Below, in pieces: positions 9,628-20,178 of a stretch of DNA of 64,000 bases. The stretch is taken from positions 31,992,625-32,056,624 of the forward strand of contig NC_052490.1 of NCBI RefSeq assembly GCF_009730915.1, given 5' to 3'. Numbering within the stretch: the first letter of the stretch is position 1; every line of letters begins with the position of its first letter. Source of the stretch: Dioscorea cayenensis subsp. rotundata (Eukaryota > Streptophyta > Magnoliopsida > Dioscoreales > Dioscoreaceae). The notes under the pieces are model-generated. The model worked only from the letters and a program-made list of their open reading frames with translations, ran no database searches and had not been told where the DNA came from. Made by a program: the position numbers and the translations under genes.

Positions 9628-12435
9628 ATGGAGGTTTCCATGTCTTTACCTCAACTGAACCAATCTGCTTCTCCACATCATCACTTCACTGCAACAAGAA
9701 AGAGAAGAAGAAGAAGCAATGCCATCAACCAATATACTGGTTTCAAAAACCAAACTTTAACCTCTCAGCCTTACACTTGTCCATCCTCTTCATCTCCAAT
9801 GTATGAGGAACTCATGAGCTTAACATCTCTGGCATCACTGAAACAAGCCCACTGCCGGATTTTGAAATCAGTGGAAGCATCACAGTGTGATTGGCTGCTG
9901 ATGAACAGGATGCTTCAACTGTACTCAGAGTTTGGGGATTTTCAGTCTGCAGCCATGGTTTTCTTGATTGGTTTGCAGCATGAAGCTTTGTCTTGGACTG
10001 ATTTGATTGAAAAGTTCAGGAATGAAGATAATCCAAGTAAGTTGCTTGAAGTTCTTGGTGAATTGCATGGAATGGGAGTGGTTTTTACTGCTAGAGTCTT
10101 GATCACTGCTCTAAAGATCAGTTCAAAGCTAGAGGATCTGTTATTCGGTCTGCAAATGCTTACATTTGTTATCAAATTGGGTTTTGATTCTGATCCCTAT
10201 GTCATGTGTGCGGTTATGGATTTTCATGCTGATTTCTTTGGCATTGAGTCTGCAAATGAGTTCTTTGAGGAGACACCCATGAAAAGTAGTGTTCTTTGGA
10301 ATAAAGTTGTGACCTTGAATGCAGAGTATGGGGAGTGGTTGAATGCCTTGCAGTATTTCCAAAAGATGCAAACTTTAGGCATCAAAGCTGATGAAGTCAC
10401 AATTGCTAAAGCTCTTCATGTTTGTGGGAGGCTCCAAACACTCAAAGAAGGGAAAGCACTTCACGGTTATGCTATTCGATCAGGATATTCGTCGGCTTTA
10501 CTAGTAGGCAATGTACTGATTGCTATGTACTCTCACAATGCTTCAGCTGAATTAGCAAGAAGAGTTTTTCAATCCATGGACAGTAGGAATGTTGTGTCAT
10601 GGAATTCAATTATCTCTGGTTTTGCTCTTAATGGTTTCTTAGACGATGCATTTGAGCTCTTTAATGAGATGATATCATCTGGTTTGCAGCCAGATTTGGT
10701 CAGTTGGAACTGCTTGCTCTCAGGTCATTCACTGCATGGTTCCACTAATGAAGCAATGAACATTCTTCGAAGAATGCTGCCGATGGATCTAAAGCCAAAT
10801 TCAAGCTCCATCTCGAGTGTTCTTCGAGCAGTAAGCGATTCGGGATTGCTTGATGTCGGTAAGCAAATACATGGCTATGTGATGAGACATGGGCTTGCAT
10901 CAAATGTGTATGTAGGCACATCACTGATAGACATGTATGTGAAATGCTGCAGATTAGATGATGCTCGGAGAGTCTTTCACTTGATGAAGCATAGAAATGT
11001 TTACACATGGAATTCACTGATCTCCGGGTTTGCCCATGGTGGTTTTCTTGATGAATCTTTGGAGCTGTTGAAACTGATGGAGAGGGAAGGTGTTCAGCCT
11101 GATTTAACTACGTGGAATGGATTGATTGATGGGTACACGATAAAAGGGATGAGCAAACAAGCATCGCGGTTAATTCATCAACTGAAAGCAATAGGAATCA
11201 GGCCAAATGTGGTTTCATGGACATCGATCATCTCCGGTTGTTGTCAGAATGCACATTATGAGGATTCTTTATACTATTTCAAGGAGATGCAGAATGACGG
11301 GATCGAACCCAATTCAGTAACTCTAGCTTCTGTCCTCCGAGCTTGTGCTGCTTTGGCATTTCTGAAGAAGGGAGCAGAATTGCATTGTTTTGCATTGAGC
11401 AAAGGTATTGATTGTGATACATTTGTTGCCACAGGACTTATTGATATGTACTGTAAATCCGGAAGCTTAGCAGCTGCCCGACGAGTATTTGAGAGCATGT
11501 CAAACAAAACTCTGGCCTCATGGAATGCAATGATCATGGGCTTTGCTGCACATGGACTATGGAAGGAAGCGACTTCACTCTTTGATGAAATGTGTGAAGC
11601 AGGAGTGAAACCAGACGGTATATCTTTTACTGCTGTGCTCTCAGCTTGCCGGCATTCCGGATTAACCAGTGAAGGATGGAAGTATTTTGACAACATGAGA
11701 AACACTTACAATGTGATACCAACCGTTGAGCATTATGCATGTATGGTTGATCTTCTAGCACGAGGAGGTTATCTAGATGAAGCGTGGGATTTTATTCGAG
11801 ATATGCCATTGGAACCTGATGCTAGTGTGTGGGGTGCTCTTCTCGGAGGTTGCAGAAATCACAGAAATGTGGAGATTGCTGAAATTGCAGCAAAGCATTT
11901 GTTCAAATTAGAACCTTATAATCCTGCCAATTATTTGCTGATGATGAGTATATATGCATATGAGAATCGTTGGAGGGATGTCGAGATAATGAGTGATGCA
12001 ATGAATGCAGCAGGAGTGAAGAGTAGAGCTGGATGGAGTTGGATACAGATCGGTCAAAATGTACATGTTTTCCATGTTGACGGGAAACTGCATCCTGAAA
12101 TCGGTGAGATATACTTTGAGTTGTATCAACTGGCTTCTGAGATGAAAAGTTTAGGATATGTACCTGATATCAGTTGCATAATTCACAATGTCAATGAAAC
12201 GGAGAAGGAGAAATTGCTGATGAGTCACACTGAAAAACTGGCAATCACTTACGGGCTTATCAATACTGAGAGGGATACCACAATAAGAGTGATAACCAAT
12301 ACAAGAGTATGCAATGACTGTCATTCAATGGCAAAGTTCATATCAAAAATAAGGGGCCGGGAAATCTTGCTCAGGGATGGTGCCCGGTATCACCGTTTCA
12401 AGGATGGAAACTGTTCATGCAATGACTATTGGTGA
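9628..12435 (+). CDS. DYW-class pentatricopeptide-repeat RNA editing factor
   Basis: An intronless frame of 935 residues. PLS repeats run from about residue 90 to 780 (for example NVVSWNSIISGFALNGFLDD, NVYTWNSLISGFAHGGFLDE, NVVSWTSIISGCCQNAHYED). E and E+ motifs follow (SWIQIGQNVHVF). The C-terminal DYW cytidine-deaminase domain ends in the diagnostic CSCNDYW. Its zinc-site signature is visible: HTE at about 867-869 (HSE in most members) and CNDCH at about 895-899. The family converts C to U in organellar transcripts. The closest locus I recall is Arabidopsis At4g01030 (DYW class, mitochondrial), and the neighbours agree. The Gln/His/Lys/Arg-rich N-terminus suits an organelle presequence. ATG 9628 is used; a second Met five residues on is possible. 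It is convergent with the polygalacturonase gene, with about 130 bp between the stops. Confidence 0.95.
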   Translation: MEVSMSLPQLNQSASPHHHFTATRKRRRRSNAINQYTGFKNQTLTSQPYTCPSSSSPMYEELMSLTSLASLKQAHCRILKSVEASQCDWLLMNRMLQLYSEFGDFQSAAMVFLIGLQHEALSWTDLIEKFRNEDNPSKLLEVLGELHGMGVVFTARVLITALKISSKLEDLLFGLQMLTFVIKLGFDSDPYVMCAVMDFHADFFGIESANEFFEETPMKSSVLWNKVVTLNAEYGEWLNALQYFQKMQTLGIKADEVTIAKALHVCGRLQTLKEGKALHGYAIRSGYSSALLVGNVLIAMYSHNASAELARRVFQSMDSRNVVSWNSIISGFALNGFLDDAFELFNEMISSGLQPDLVSWNCLLSGHSLHGSTNEAMNILRRMLPMDLKPNSSSISSVLRAVSDSGLLDVGKQIHGYVMRHGLASNVYVGTSLIDMYVKCCRLDDARRVFHLMKHRNVYTWNSLISGFAHGGFLDESLELLKLMEREGVQPDLTTWNGLIDGYTIKGMSKQASRLIHQLKAIGIRPNVVSWTSIISGCCQNAHYEDSLYYFKEMQNDGIEPNSVTLASVLRACAALAFLKKGAELHCFALSKGIDCDTFVATGLIDMYCKSGSLAAARRVFESMSNKTLASWNAMIMGFAAHGLWKEATSLFDEMCEAGVKPDGISFTAVLSACRHSGLTSEGWKYFDNMRNTYNVIPTVEHYACMVDLLARGGYLDEAWDFIRDMPLEPDASVWGALLGGCRNHRNVEIAEIAAKHLFKLEPYNPANYLLMMSIYAYENRWRDVEIMSDAMNAAGVKSRAGWSWIQIGQNVHVFHVDGKLHPEIGEIYFELYQLASEMKSLGYVPDISCIIHNVNETEKEKLLMSHTEKLAITYGLINTERDTTIRVITNTRVCNDCHSMAKFISKIRGREILLRDGARYHRFKDGNCSCNDYW

Positions 12436-12562
12436 AGTATTATGGGCAATCATCATTCAATTACTTAACAAAATTTATTTCTGAATTCTAGTACAAACAA
12501 TTCATTTTGCACAAGGACGAAGGTAAGCATCATTAAAGAAAACAACGCAGATTTTCAAACAT

Positions 12563-15115
12563 TCAAACAGCATTGGCACAGAAGCTCACATCAAAGGTGC
12601 TAGTCAGCTCCTGGCAAGGAGCTGGCTGAACCTCGAGCGCAGCACCGCTCACATCCATGCACTTCCAAGATTGTGACCAATCACCGAAGAGCTTTACATT
12701 TGAAAGACAAATCCTTGTGAAGGGTGAGTTCTTGATGCCTTGTATTGATCCCGGCTGCAGAACATTCTCACCCCGAACATTCTTGATTATCAACCCGTCC
12801 ACAACCGGAAGTGCATTCGGGTTGAACTTGCTGTCAGGGTGGTCCCCCACATCTCCTGCTATTCTCAGCCCCTTGCGAACTTTGTTCAGGTAGACATCCG
12901 ATATAGAGACGTTCTTTATGTAACCTCCCCGGCCTATGTTGGTCTTTATGTGGATGCCAATGCCCGTGTTGTAGATATTTACATTCTCCACCAAGACATT
13001 ATCCACTCCTCCTGAAGTTTCACTCCCGATGGCAATTCCAGCAAAAGGCGAAGATCCTGTGACCCTTCGGATGGTAATGCCGGAGCTAGGACGGCCATAA
13101 GCAATGCCATACTCATCCCACCCACTCTTCACCGCGACCAAGTCATCTCCAGTTGAAATGTAGCAATCCTCGATGCAAACATTCAAGCTGGAATCTGGTT
13201 CATAGAATTGAAACAACAAGCTGATTATAAATACCATATGAGAACCAGATGGTTGCTAAAAGAAGACAATACCTGGGTCGACTCCATCAGTGTTTGGAGA
13301 ATCAAATGGAGCCAATATAGTAACATTTCTTACTACCACATTGCTGTAATAAAAAGACAATAGCTTTGCATGGTTGATCTATTACAAAAATAAGGACCAA
13401 AGAAAGCATTCACAGTGTACTTACCTGCAATAAACGGGATGGATATTCCAAAACGGTGAATTCTGAAATATGGTATTAGAAATTAAGATATTTCCAGAAT
13501 GCATAAACTCGACAAGATTTGGTCTTGTGAAAGGAAGTATTCTTTGCCTCCACATATTCCACCAAACATCACCTTGACCATCAATGGTACCATTCTCTCC
13601 TGCAAAACACAGACAGCAGGAATGAAAGACCACCAAACATCATTCACCAATACACAGCCGATCAGCTTTTAATAAAAGGTAGTGCATTCTTTCAATTTCA
13701 TTGATTCATTCTAAGAAACTTACTCCTAAGCTATCAACAATTGCAATTTCTTCGGTAAACAGACAACCTCATTCAAGCAGATATCATGTTTGGTAAGACT
13801 GACAGTTGATTGTGCTTCCTTGGAAGACCAGAAGTAATGCAACGCAGTTTAATTAGATATATTTTATGTGATAAATCATGCTGCAATATGGCCAAGAAAT
13901 TTGAACAAGATGTTGCACATGCCACATGCAAATTAACAGGAAAGAGAAGACCTTGATTTCAGTCTTTTGTGCTAATGAAAATATAATTGAACAAGAATTC
14001 TATTCCATGTGCTTGATATTGTAAGGATTTAGCAGAATAACATATCCAGAGCTATAGAAATAAAATATGCAACCCCACCATGTGCAAAGGAATCAAAATG
14101 ATATATAGTTTAACATTTCACATTTCCTCTAGGAATGCACAAATCAAATGTCCATATCTGCATGCCAGTTTGGTGCTGTATTATATTCACAACTTGACAA
14201 TATAGCAGACTACATGAAAACACACCTGTTATAATAACATCATGAAGTCCATTGCCATGAATGAAACTCTTATATCGTTGGCCTGGTAACTCCCGGCCTC
14301 TTCCATAAGATGGAAGGGGATCAATCAATGGCCACTTGGTCGTATCCTGAAAGTTTCAGTAAAACAAGGTAAAAAGATGAATGCTTGTATTCTGCAACTC
14401 TAAATATATAATATAACTGCAAAGCATCCTTTTTACGTCAAATATGATAATCAAAACATAATCTAATGTGAGTTCCTTCTGATTTCCTTTCTTCACTTGT
14501 ATTTTCCCATGTTTATCCCAACCAAGAACATGCATTTCCATTATAAAACTTCAGATCTCATCATACTATTGAATAATTTTTGCATGAAGAGTAGGTAGTG
14601 AAGATAAGGAAACCAAGGTGATCAGTTATAATTCCAAATAAAAAGCAGCTTATTTTCCCTTGATCCATGAGCAAGCATTGGCATTATAAAAATTCAGAAT
14701 TCTCATCAAAGTATTGAATAATATTTGCATGAAGAGTAGGTAGAAAAGAGAATGAGAAGCAATTAATTATTTCACCAACCTGTGTGGCTTTGATGACAGC
14801 CCCTTTGGCAAGATAGAGAGTCATATGACTAGTGAGATCAAAGCTCCCGGTGAGCCAAACTCCAGCAGGGATATACAACAAAGTGCCGCCGCGCCGCCGG
14901 AGATGGCTGATCCGAAAGATGGCTGCTTGGAACGCAGCGGTGTTGAGAGTCAGGCCATCGCCAACACCTCCAAAGTCAGTGATTGATATGACCTCCGCCC
15001 GCCCCCTCATCGGCACAATGCCGGAGCAAGTCACTGCCTCCTCCTCCTCCGCCGAGCTGCAACGCAGGAGAAGCATGGACAACAAACACAACGCCGCCAG
15101 GATTTTGATCGCCAT
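12563..15115 (-). CDS. Polygalacturonase-like GH28 pectinase
   Basis: Five exons keep frame: 14780-15115, 14226-14346, 13425-13599, 13273-13343 and 12563-13194, giving 444 residues, normal for plant GH28. It has an N-terminal secretion signal (MAIKILAALCLLSMLLLRCS) and so is probably apoplastic, acting on cell-wall homogalacturonan. The parallel beta-helix repeats are followed by the catalytic motifs NTDG (about 228-231, in PNTDGVDPDS) and GDD (about 250-252, in STGDDLVAVKSG). Two motifs depart from the textbook set. The GHG histidine position reads SSPFAGIAIGS (283-292), and RIK reads HIK (316-318). This is typical of one divergent plant clade whose activity is less well established. The first in-frame ATG is at 15115; the codon just upstream is GTG. 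An extensive purine-rich leader lies upstream. Confidence 0.93.
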
Positions 15116-15600
15116 CACTGAATGAAGACAAAGGTGGGATCTTTTTCAGAGATTGAGGTTCAAGATGGAATTTTTAAGGAGGGAAACACAAAGAAGAATA
15201 ACTAAAACAAAGAAAGAAACCAAGGAAATCTAAGACAAGACTTCAAAATCAAGAGATTTGAGGAAGAAAAACAAAGAGAAGGACATCCAAGATGGAATTT
15301 TTAATCAGGGAAATCCAGGGAAACATAAAAAAGGGACAAGAGATCTAAAAGTCGAGAGTTTTCCTATGACTACAAGATTGGAATACTAAAACAAAGGAAG
15401 AAACCAGGGAAATCCAAGAGAAACTTCAAAACCAAGAGCTTTTTAGGAAGTAAAACAAAGAAGAGACAACAAGGAAATATAAGGCAGGAAAACCGGCGCA
15501 AAGTGGCGCTTTGGCCGTGTGTGAGTGTCTTGGAGCCAGCAAGAGAGAGAGAGAGCTTGGCTGTTGTTTAATGGTGGAATCTATGGAGGTTGGAGCAGTG

Positions 15601-15631
<31 letters not shown>

Positions 15632-15660
15632 AGGAATGAGGAGTAGTTAGGAGTGGTGTG
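15116..15660 (-). promoter_or_regulatory. Purine-rich leader/promoter of the polygalacturonase gene with imperfect repeats and (GA)n
   Basis: About 0.5 kb in which A and G make up most of the plus strand. Phrases recur imperfectly: ACTAAAACAAAGAAAGAAAC at 15201 and again, with changes, at 15385; GATGGAATTTTTAA at 15164 and 15291. A (GA)n tract runs at 15601-15622, next to a G run, with a shorter one at about 15543-15555. Read in the gene's direction this is a (CT)n/pyrimidine-rich 5' region, common in plant core promoters and 5' UTRs. A regulatory role is inferred. Confidence 0.55.
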
Positions 15661-17578
15661 CAAGGTGCAGGACTATGGAGATGGAGCCTCCTTCTTTGTC
15701 TGCTTTTATGGCAAGATTGATTACTAGTTTACTACTTCCCAGGCAAAAAAAAAAGTTCTCATTTTTCCACTCTTGTTTGTCTGCATTGCCATTGATGAGG
15801 AGCACTATGCTTTGCCAGCCAAATTGAATAATTAAATCCATTTTCAGATATTTGTGGAATTTGCCAATGTATATATATATATATATTGTGGAATTTTATT
15901 GACTGTTTTACAGTGAGAGATAAAAACTGAAAAACATTCCCTTCATGCTTTGCAGGCATAATTTGTTAGAGATTTGAGTTTTTTCTTGTTTGTAATGATA
16001 GTTTTGTTTATGAAACTTTTTCTTTAGTTCTTGTTTTTTTAAAAAAAAACTATTTCTTCAGTTAACTGAATGTTTAAATTAATTAATCAATAATGGAACC
16101 AAAATAAAATAAAATCAAAAGCTGAAAACAAAAACTGAATTTTTGTTTTTAAACAAAAATGCCGAACTGAAATCCTAACCAAATAGCCCAAGTTTACACA
16201 TCTGATCTGAGTGAGTGTTGTTGAACTGGTTGGATTAAAGTAGACTGTTACTTTGCCGACATTTTGAAAGAAAGATTAGGAGCATGGCTTTTGTGAGCCA
16301 GATTGCTTGATCCATAGCTGTAATTTGGGGCCACATGTTCTGTCCTTTATAAGGTTTTAACAATTCATAATGATAATGAGACTTTGCCTGCTGATTATCT
16401 CCCATTCATTCTAGCTATAGCATTTTAAAATTAAAAAAAAAAAAATTATGGATAATATGCTGCTCATTTTTGACACCTCAATTATTGACCCCAAAAAAAA
16501 AGTGTCCATAATTTAAGTGTCTTCTTTTTAAATGATTTTAAATATAAAATGTACCTGCAGAAAAAAAGTTAACAATCAATATAGAAAATTAAAACCACCT
16601 AGATCAAGTGATTAGAGGTACTAATATGAGTTTTTTTTATGGCCTACCGAGTGATGAGAGTTCGAATATCATTGGAAAAATTCACCCCCTATGCTGATGA
16701 GGGAGTGTTTGAGACATTAACTCACACATGCGCGTCCTTTGACATATATTCGAGACATTAATTAATGCATACAAACATGAGCTTGTTACCTTTGTCAATA
16801 TGTATATATATATAAATAAATAAATATGTGTGATTAAAATTTAAACATAGTATTTTTGTATCATAAAATATATAAATATTTTTTATTGGAAAGATTTAAA
16901 ACTCACTTATTACTATTTTATTTTAAAAGTAACGATAATTTTAGTTTAAGTGTGAAAAAAGTTTTATAGCCAACCACCAGATGTTGCGATGATAAAAATA
17001 AATCATATATTGTCCAAAAACAAATAGATATTTGAGCCTATTCAGTCGATCTCCAACCTCCATCAATGACAATGGCGATTAGAAGAAGAGGATTATTAGT
17101 TTTGAGTCCGCGAGGAAACATTAAAATTAATTAGTTCGTTAATTTTGCAAAAAAACTAGATTAGTTTTGAACATAATATATATTTACTAAGGCGACAGGT
17201 GTCACTTCATAAAAGAATGTTAAAGTGACTGACAGGTATGTTGATGCATTAGTTATAGTGACTTAATGATCTCTTAGAGATTTATCATGTATGACAGATT
17301 AACACGCAGGGTGCCAGGGTTTTTAGGGACAGCTACACATGGCCAAGATGATATCTCGATGACTATAACCCCATAATGATAAATTCTCATGTATTACAAC
17401 CCTAGAGGGATGGAGAATGTGACTGCTTTCATAAGGGACCTCGTGAACATTGGATGAATAATAATGATACAATGTTTCTACAGTATCAATATATTATATT
17501 TGCACAGTATTGTACTACAGCACAGAAATTTGACCTTAGACCACTCACTCATCATTCATCAATGATGATTTTCACTAG
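15661..17578. other. Intergenic, AT-rich, with a SINE-like stretch
   Basis: No gene recognised. It contains a (TA)n run at about 15870-15886 and another near 16803. At about 16605-16730 there is a SINE-like stretch with a phrase resembling a pol III B box (GAGTTCGAATATC near 16658) preceded by GATCAAGTGATTAGAGG, but no clear tail or target duplication was found. Confidence 0.4.
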
Positions 17579-18400
17579 ATTATCTCGTGGTTGTCTGAAA
17601 ATAATATCCATTTTTTGGGTTTTTAAATGTCACCGATATTTGGGTGGAACTTCGGAGCTCATTAAAATTTAAAATGGATGTTTTTTTTTCAGTAAAATTG
17701 CAAAAGTTCATGTCGCTTTTACATGAAAACACCGGAAAATTTGAAAAATGATATTAAAATTTTACATGGATGTTCTGTTAAATGTTACTAATATATTAAA
17801 ATTATCTCGTGGTTATCTGAAAATAATATTCATTTTTTGGGTTTTTTTTTTAAATGTCACCGACATTTGGGTGGAACTTCGGAGCTCATTAAAATTTAAA
17901 ATGGGTGTTTTTTTTCCGTAAAATTGCAAAAGTTCATGTCGCTTTTACAGAAAAACACCGGAAAATTTGAAAAATGATATTAAAATTTTACATGGTTGTT
18001 CTGTTAAATGTTACTAATATATGAAACTTTTACACAAAATCTATATTTTTTATTAAATTTTGAAATGAAAGTGCCAACACTACAAAAATCATAATATATT
18101 TTTCATAGAAACCCAGAAAATTTGAAAAAATAATATTAAAGTTTAGAAGGATGTTTCTATTAAATGCCTCTGATCAATGAAATTTTTATGAGAAAAACCC
18201 ATCTTTGTTAAAATTTAAAATGAGGGTGTTTTTTTTTTTTGTGTAAAATTGCAAACATTCATGACATTTTTGCACAAAGGCCCAGAACATTTTGAAAATT
18301 CTATTCAAGTTTTATAAGGGTGTTGTTGTTAAACATCACTGAAACTCCGCTTATTATTGAATTTTAAAACGAGGGTGTTTTCGCAAAATATTTCTAAACT
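17579..18400. repeat. Degenerate tandem repeat array, ~222-bp unit
   Basis: Two well-matched units begin at about 17581 and 17803 (TATCTCGTGGTTGTCTGAAA and its variant). Each contains CACCGATATTTGGGTGGAAC, CGGAGCTCATTAAAATTTAA and AAAATTGCAAAAGTTCATGT. Two further, much decayed units follow to about 18400, sharing the AAAATTTAAAATGxGGGTGTTT and TTAAATGxxxCTxATxxATGAA phrases. No coding capacity is seen. Confidence 0.8.
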
Positions 18401-20178
18401 GAGGCGCCTTACAGCAAACACCCTACAACTGTTAAAAATTATTATGAGAATAAATTCTGAAAGAGAGAGCAAGAGAGATAACTCACAAGAAGTCGGAGAA
18501 GAAAGAAAGGGAGGAGACGCATATCTTGAATTTAATTTCTTAACTTTGTTTGTTGTTTCTGCACTTTTATTTTTCCTTCTCACTTTCAAATGCAAAGTGC
18601 AATCCAATTTATTTTTGTTTTTTTTTATTATCTATATATACACACACTATTTTTGGTTGGATTAACAGAACGTCATGTACAAACAATCAAGTGCTGCCAT
18701 CTTCGTCTAGAGCTCCATATCATGGACTGCTCTTTTGCCCAGCCTATCAACTTCATGGATGCTTTCTTTGGGTGCATATTGGATCTTTGATTGTTTTTAA
18801 TTTAATTTAATTTATTTTTTCTTTTAACTAAATGCAACAAGCTCAACTTGGAATTTACAGGACCAACCATACATTCTCATCTAATCAGTCTGCTTTTACA
18901 ATTGGGGATTTTTACCACTACTACTATATGCAATGTGTTTTAAATTTATTTTTCCACAATTGAATCGGTGTCACTGGGTTATGAATATATTGGTACTTAA
19001 CAATTGAGAATTTGTACCACCACCATTTGTGGTTAGTGTGTTTTAAACCTGTCTTTTATAGTGGAGTTGTGTCGGTGATGTATAATTTTTTTTTAAAAAA
19101 AAAAACTCATTAGATTACAATTTTTTTTATAATCCATGATTGAAATGAATTTGGACTGCTTTTTGTCTCTGTATTTCGGATTTAATTAAGTAATTTTCAA
19201 CATTTACAATTACAACCTTTTTGTCACTTACCATTCAAACAATAATTTAAAATTTTAAACAGTAATCACCAATTCAATCAAGAGCTCTTAGGATTCTTAG
19301 CTTTGCTTCTAAGCCGCATTCCACCATTGATGCCCTCCTCCAACTCCGAACTAATACACGTTAATTCGTTATATTCCTTAATCCCCATCCTTTCTCATCT
19401 AAATCCAATTTTTACATTTTTTTTCTGCATAAGTCTTTATAATATTTTTTAAAAAAATAAACAGATATCTTGACAAAAAAATCATCAATATTATATTTAC
19501 ACATTTAACAGAAAATAAAAGAATAAAAAAAATTAAAGCAAAAATTGTTTTTTTGATTTAGAAGCATAGAGATTTTTTTGTATAATTGCTTTAGTACAAT
19601 AATAATACGTACATGGCACAATAATTACATATAGGTTTTTTTACCTAATAATTTGATAATAAAATTTTAATATGTTTAAAGTATATATATATATATATAT
19701 TACATCAACAAAAATAACAAGTGCCACTATAAAAAAAATGTTAAAAAGACAAACAAATACAATAATGCTATTAATTTGGCTAGATATCACATGAGACGGT
19801 TAGAAGCACAAAAAATATTTCATCAATTAAACCGAATTAATAAATCTCATGTCATGTATCCCGTGCACAGGTATATAAATTATTTTTTTAAAAAATTAAA
19901 TACTAAAAAATAAATATAAGCGTGAAAAATATAAAAACTAATGTAAGAATCATTAAAAAAAAAAAAATCAAGAAAGAGGAGAAAATAAAAAAAGAAAAAT
20001 TAATTTATAATAAAGGAAAAGAGTCAAGTAAATAAGAAGATAAGGTTGGCGGTGTCTAAGTCTTTCATTTCTCCGACCTTGCAATCGTGTGGCTCTCTCT
20101 CCGCCCTTAAAACCTCGATTCCTCTCTTCACCAAGAGAGAGAGAGCCAGCGAGCGGAGCGGCATTGATCCCCGCCGCC
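18401..20178. other. Intergenic, then promoter/5' UTR of FTSH11
   Basis: AT-rich, with a (TA)n run near 19682-19700. No gene recognised. The last ~150 bp become C/T-rich (TCTCTCTCCGCC, then AGAGAGAGAGCC) and probably form the FTSH11 5' UTR. Confidence 0.45.

Noticed and set aside
16605-16730. Possible tRNA or SINE with B-box-like GAGTTCGAATATC
   Set aside because: No cloverleaf, no clear A box at proper spacing and no tail or target duplication; kept only as a comment.
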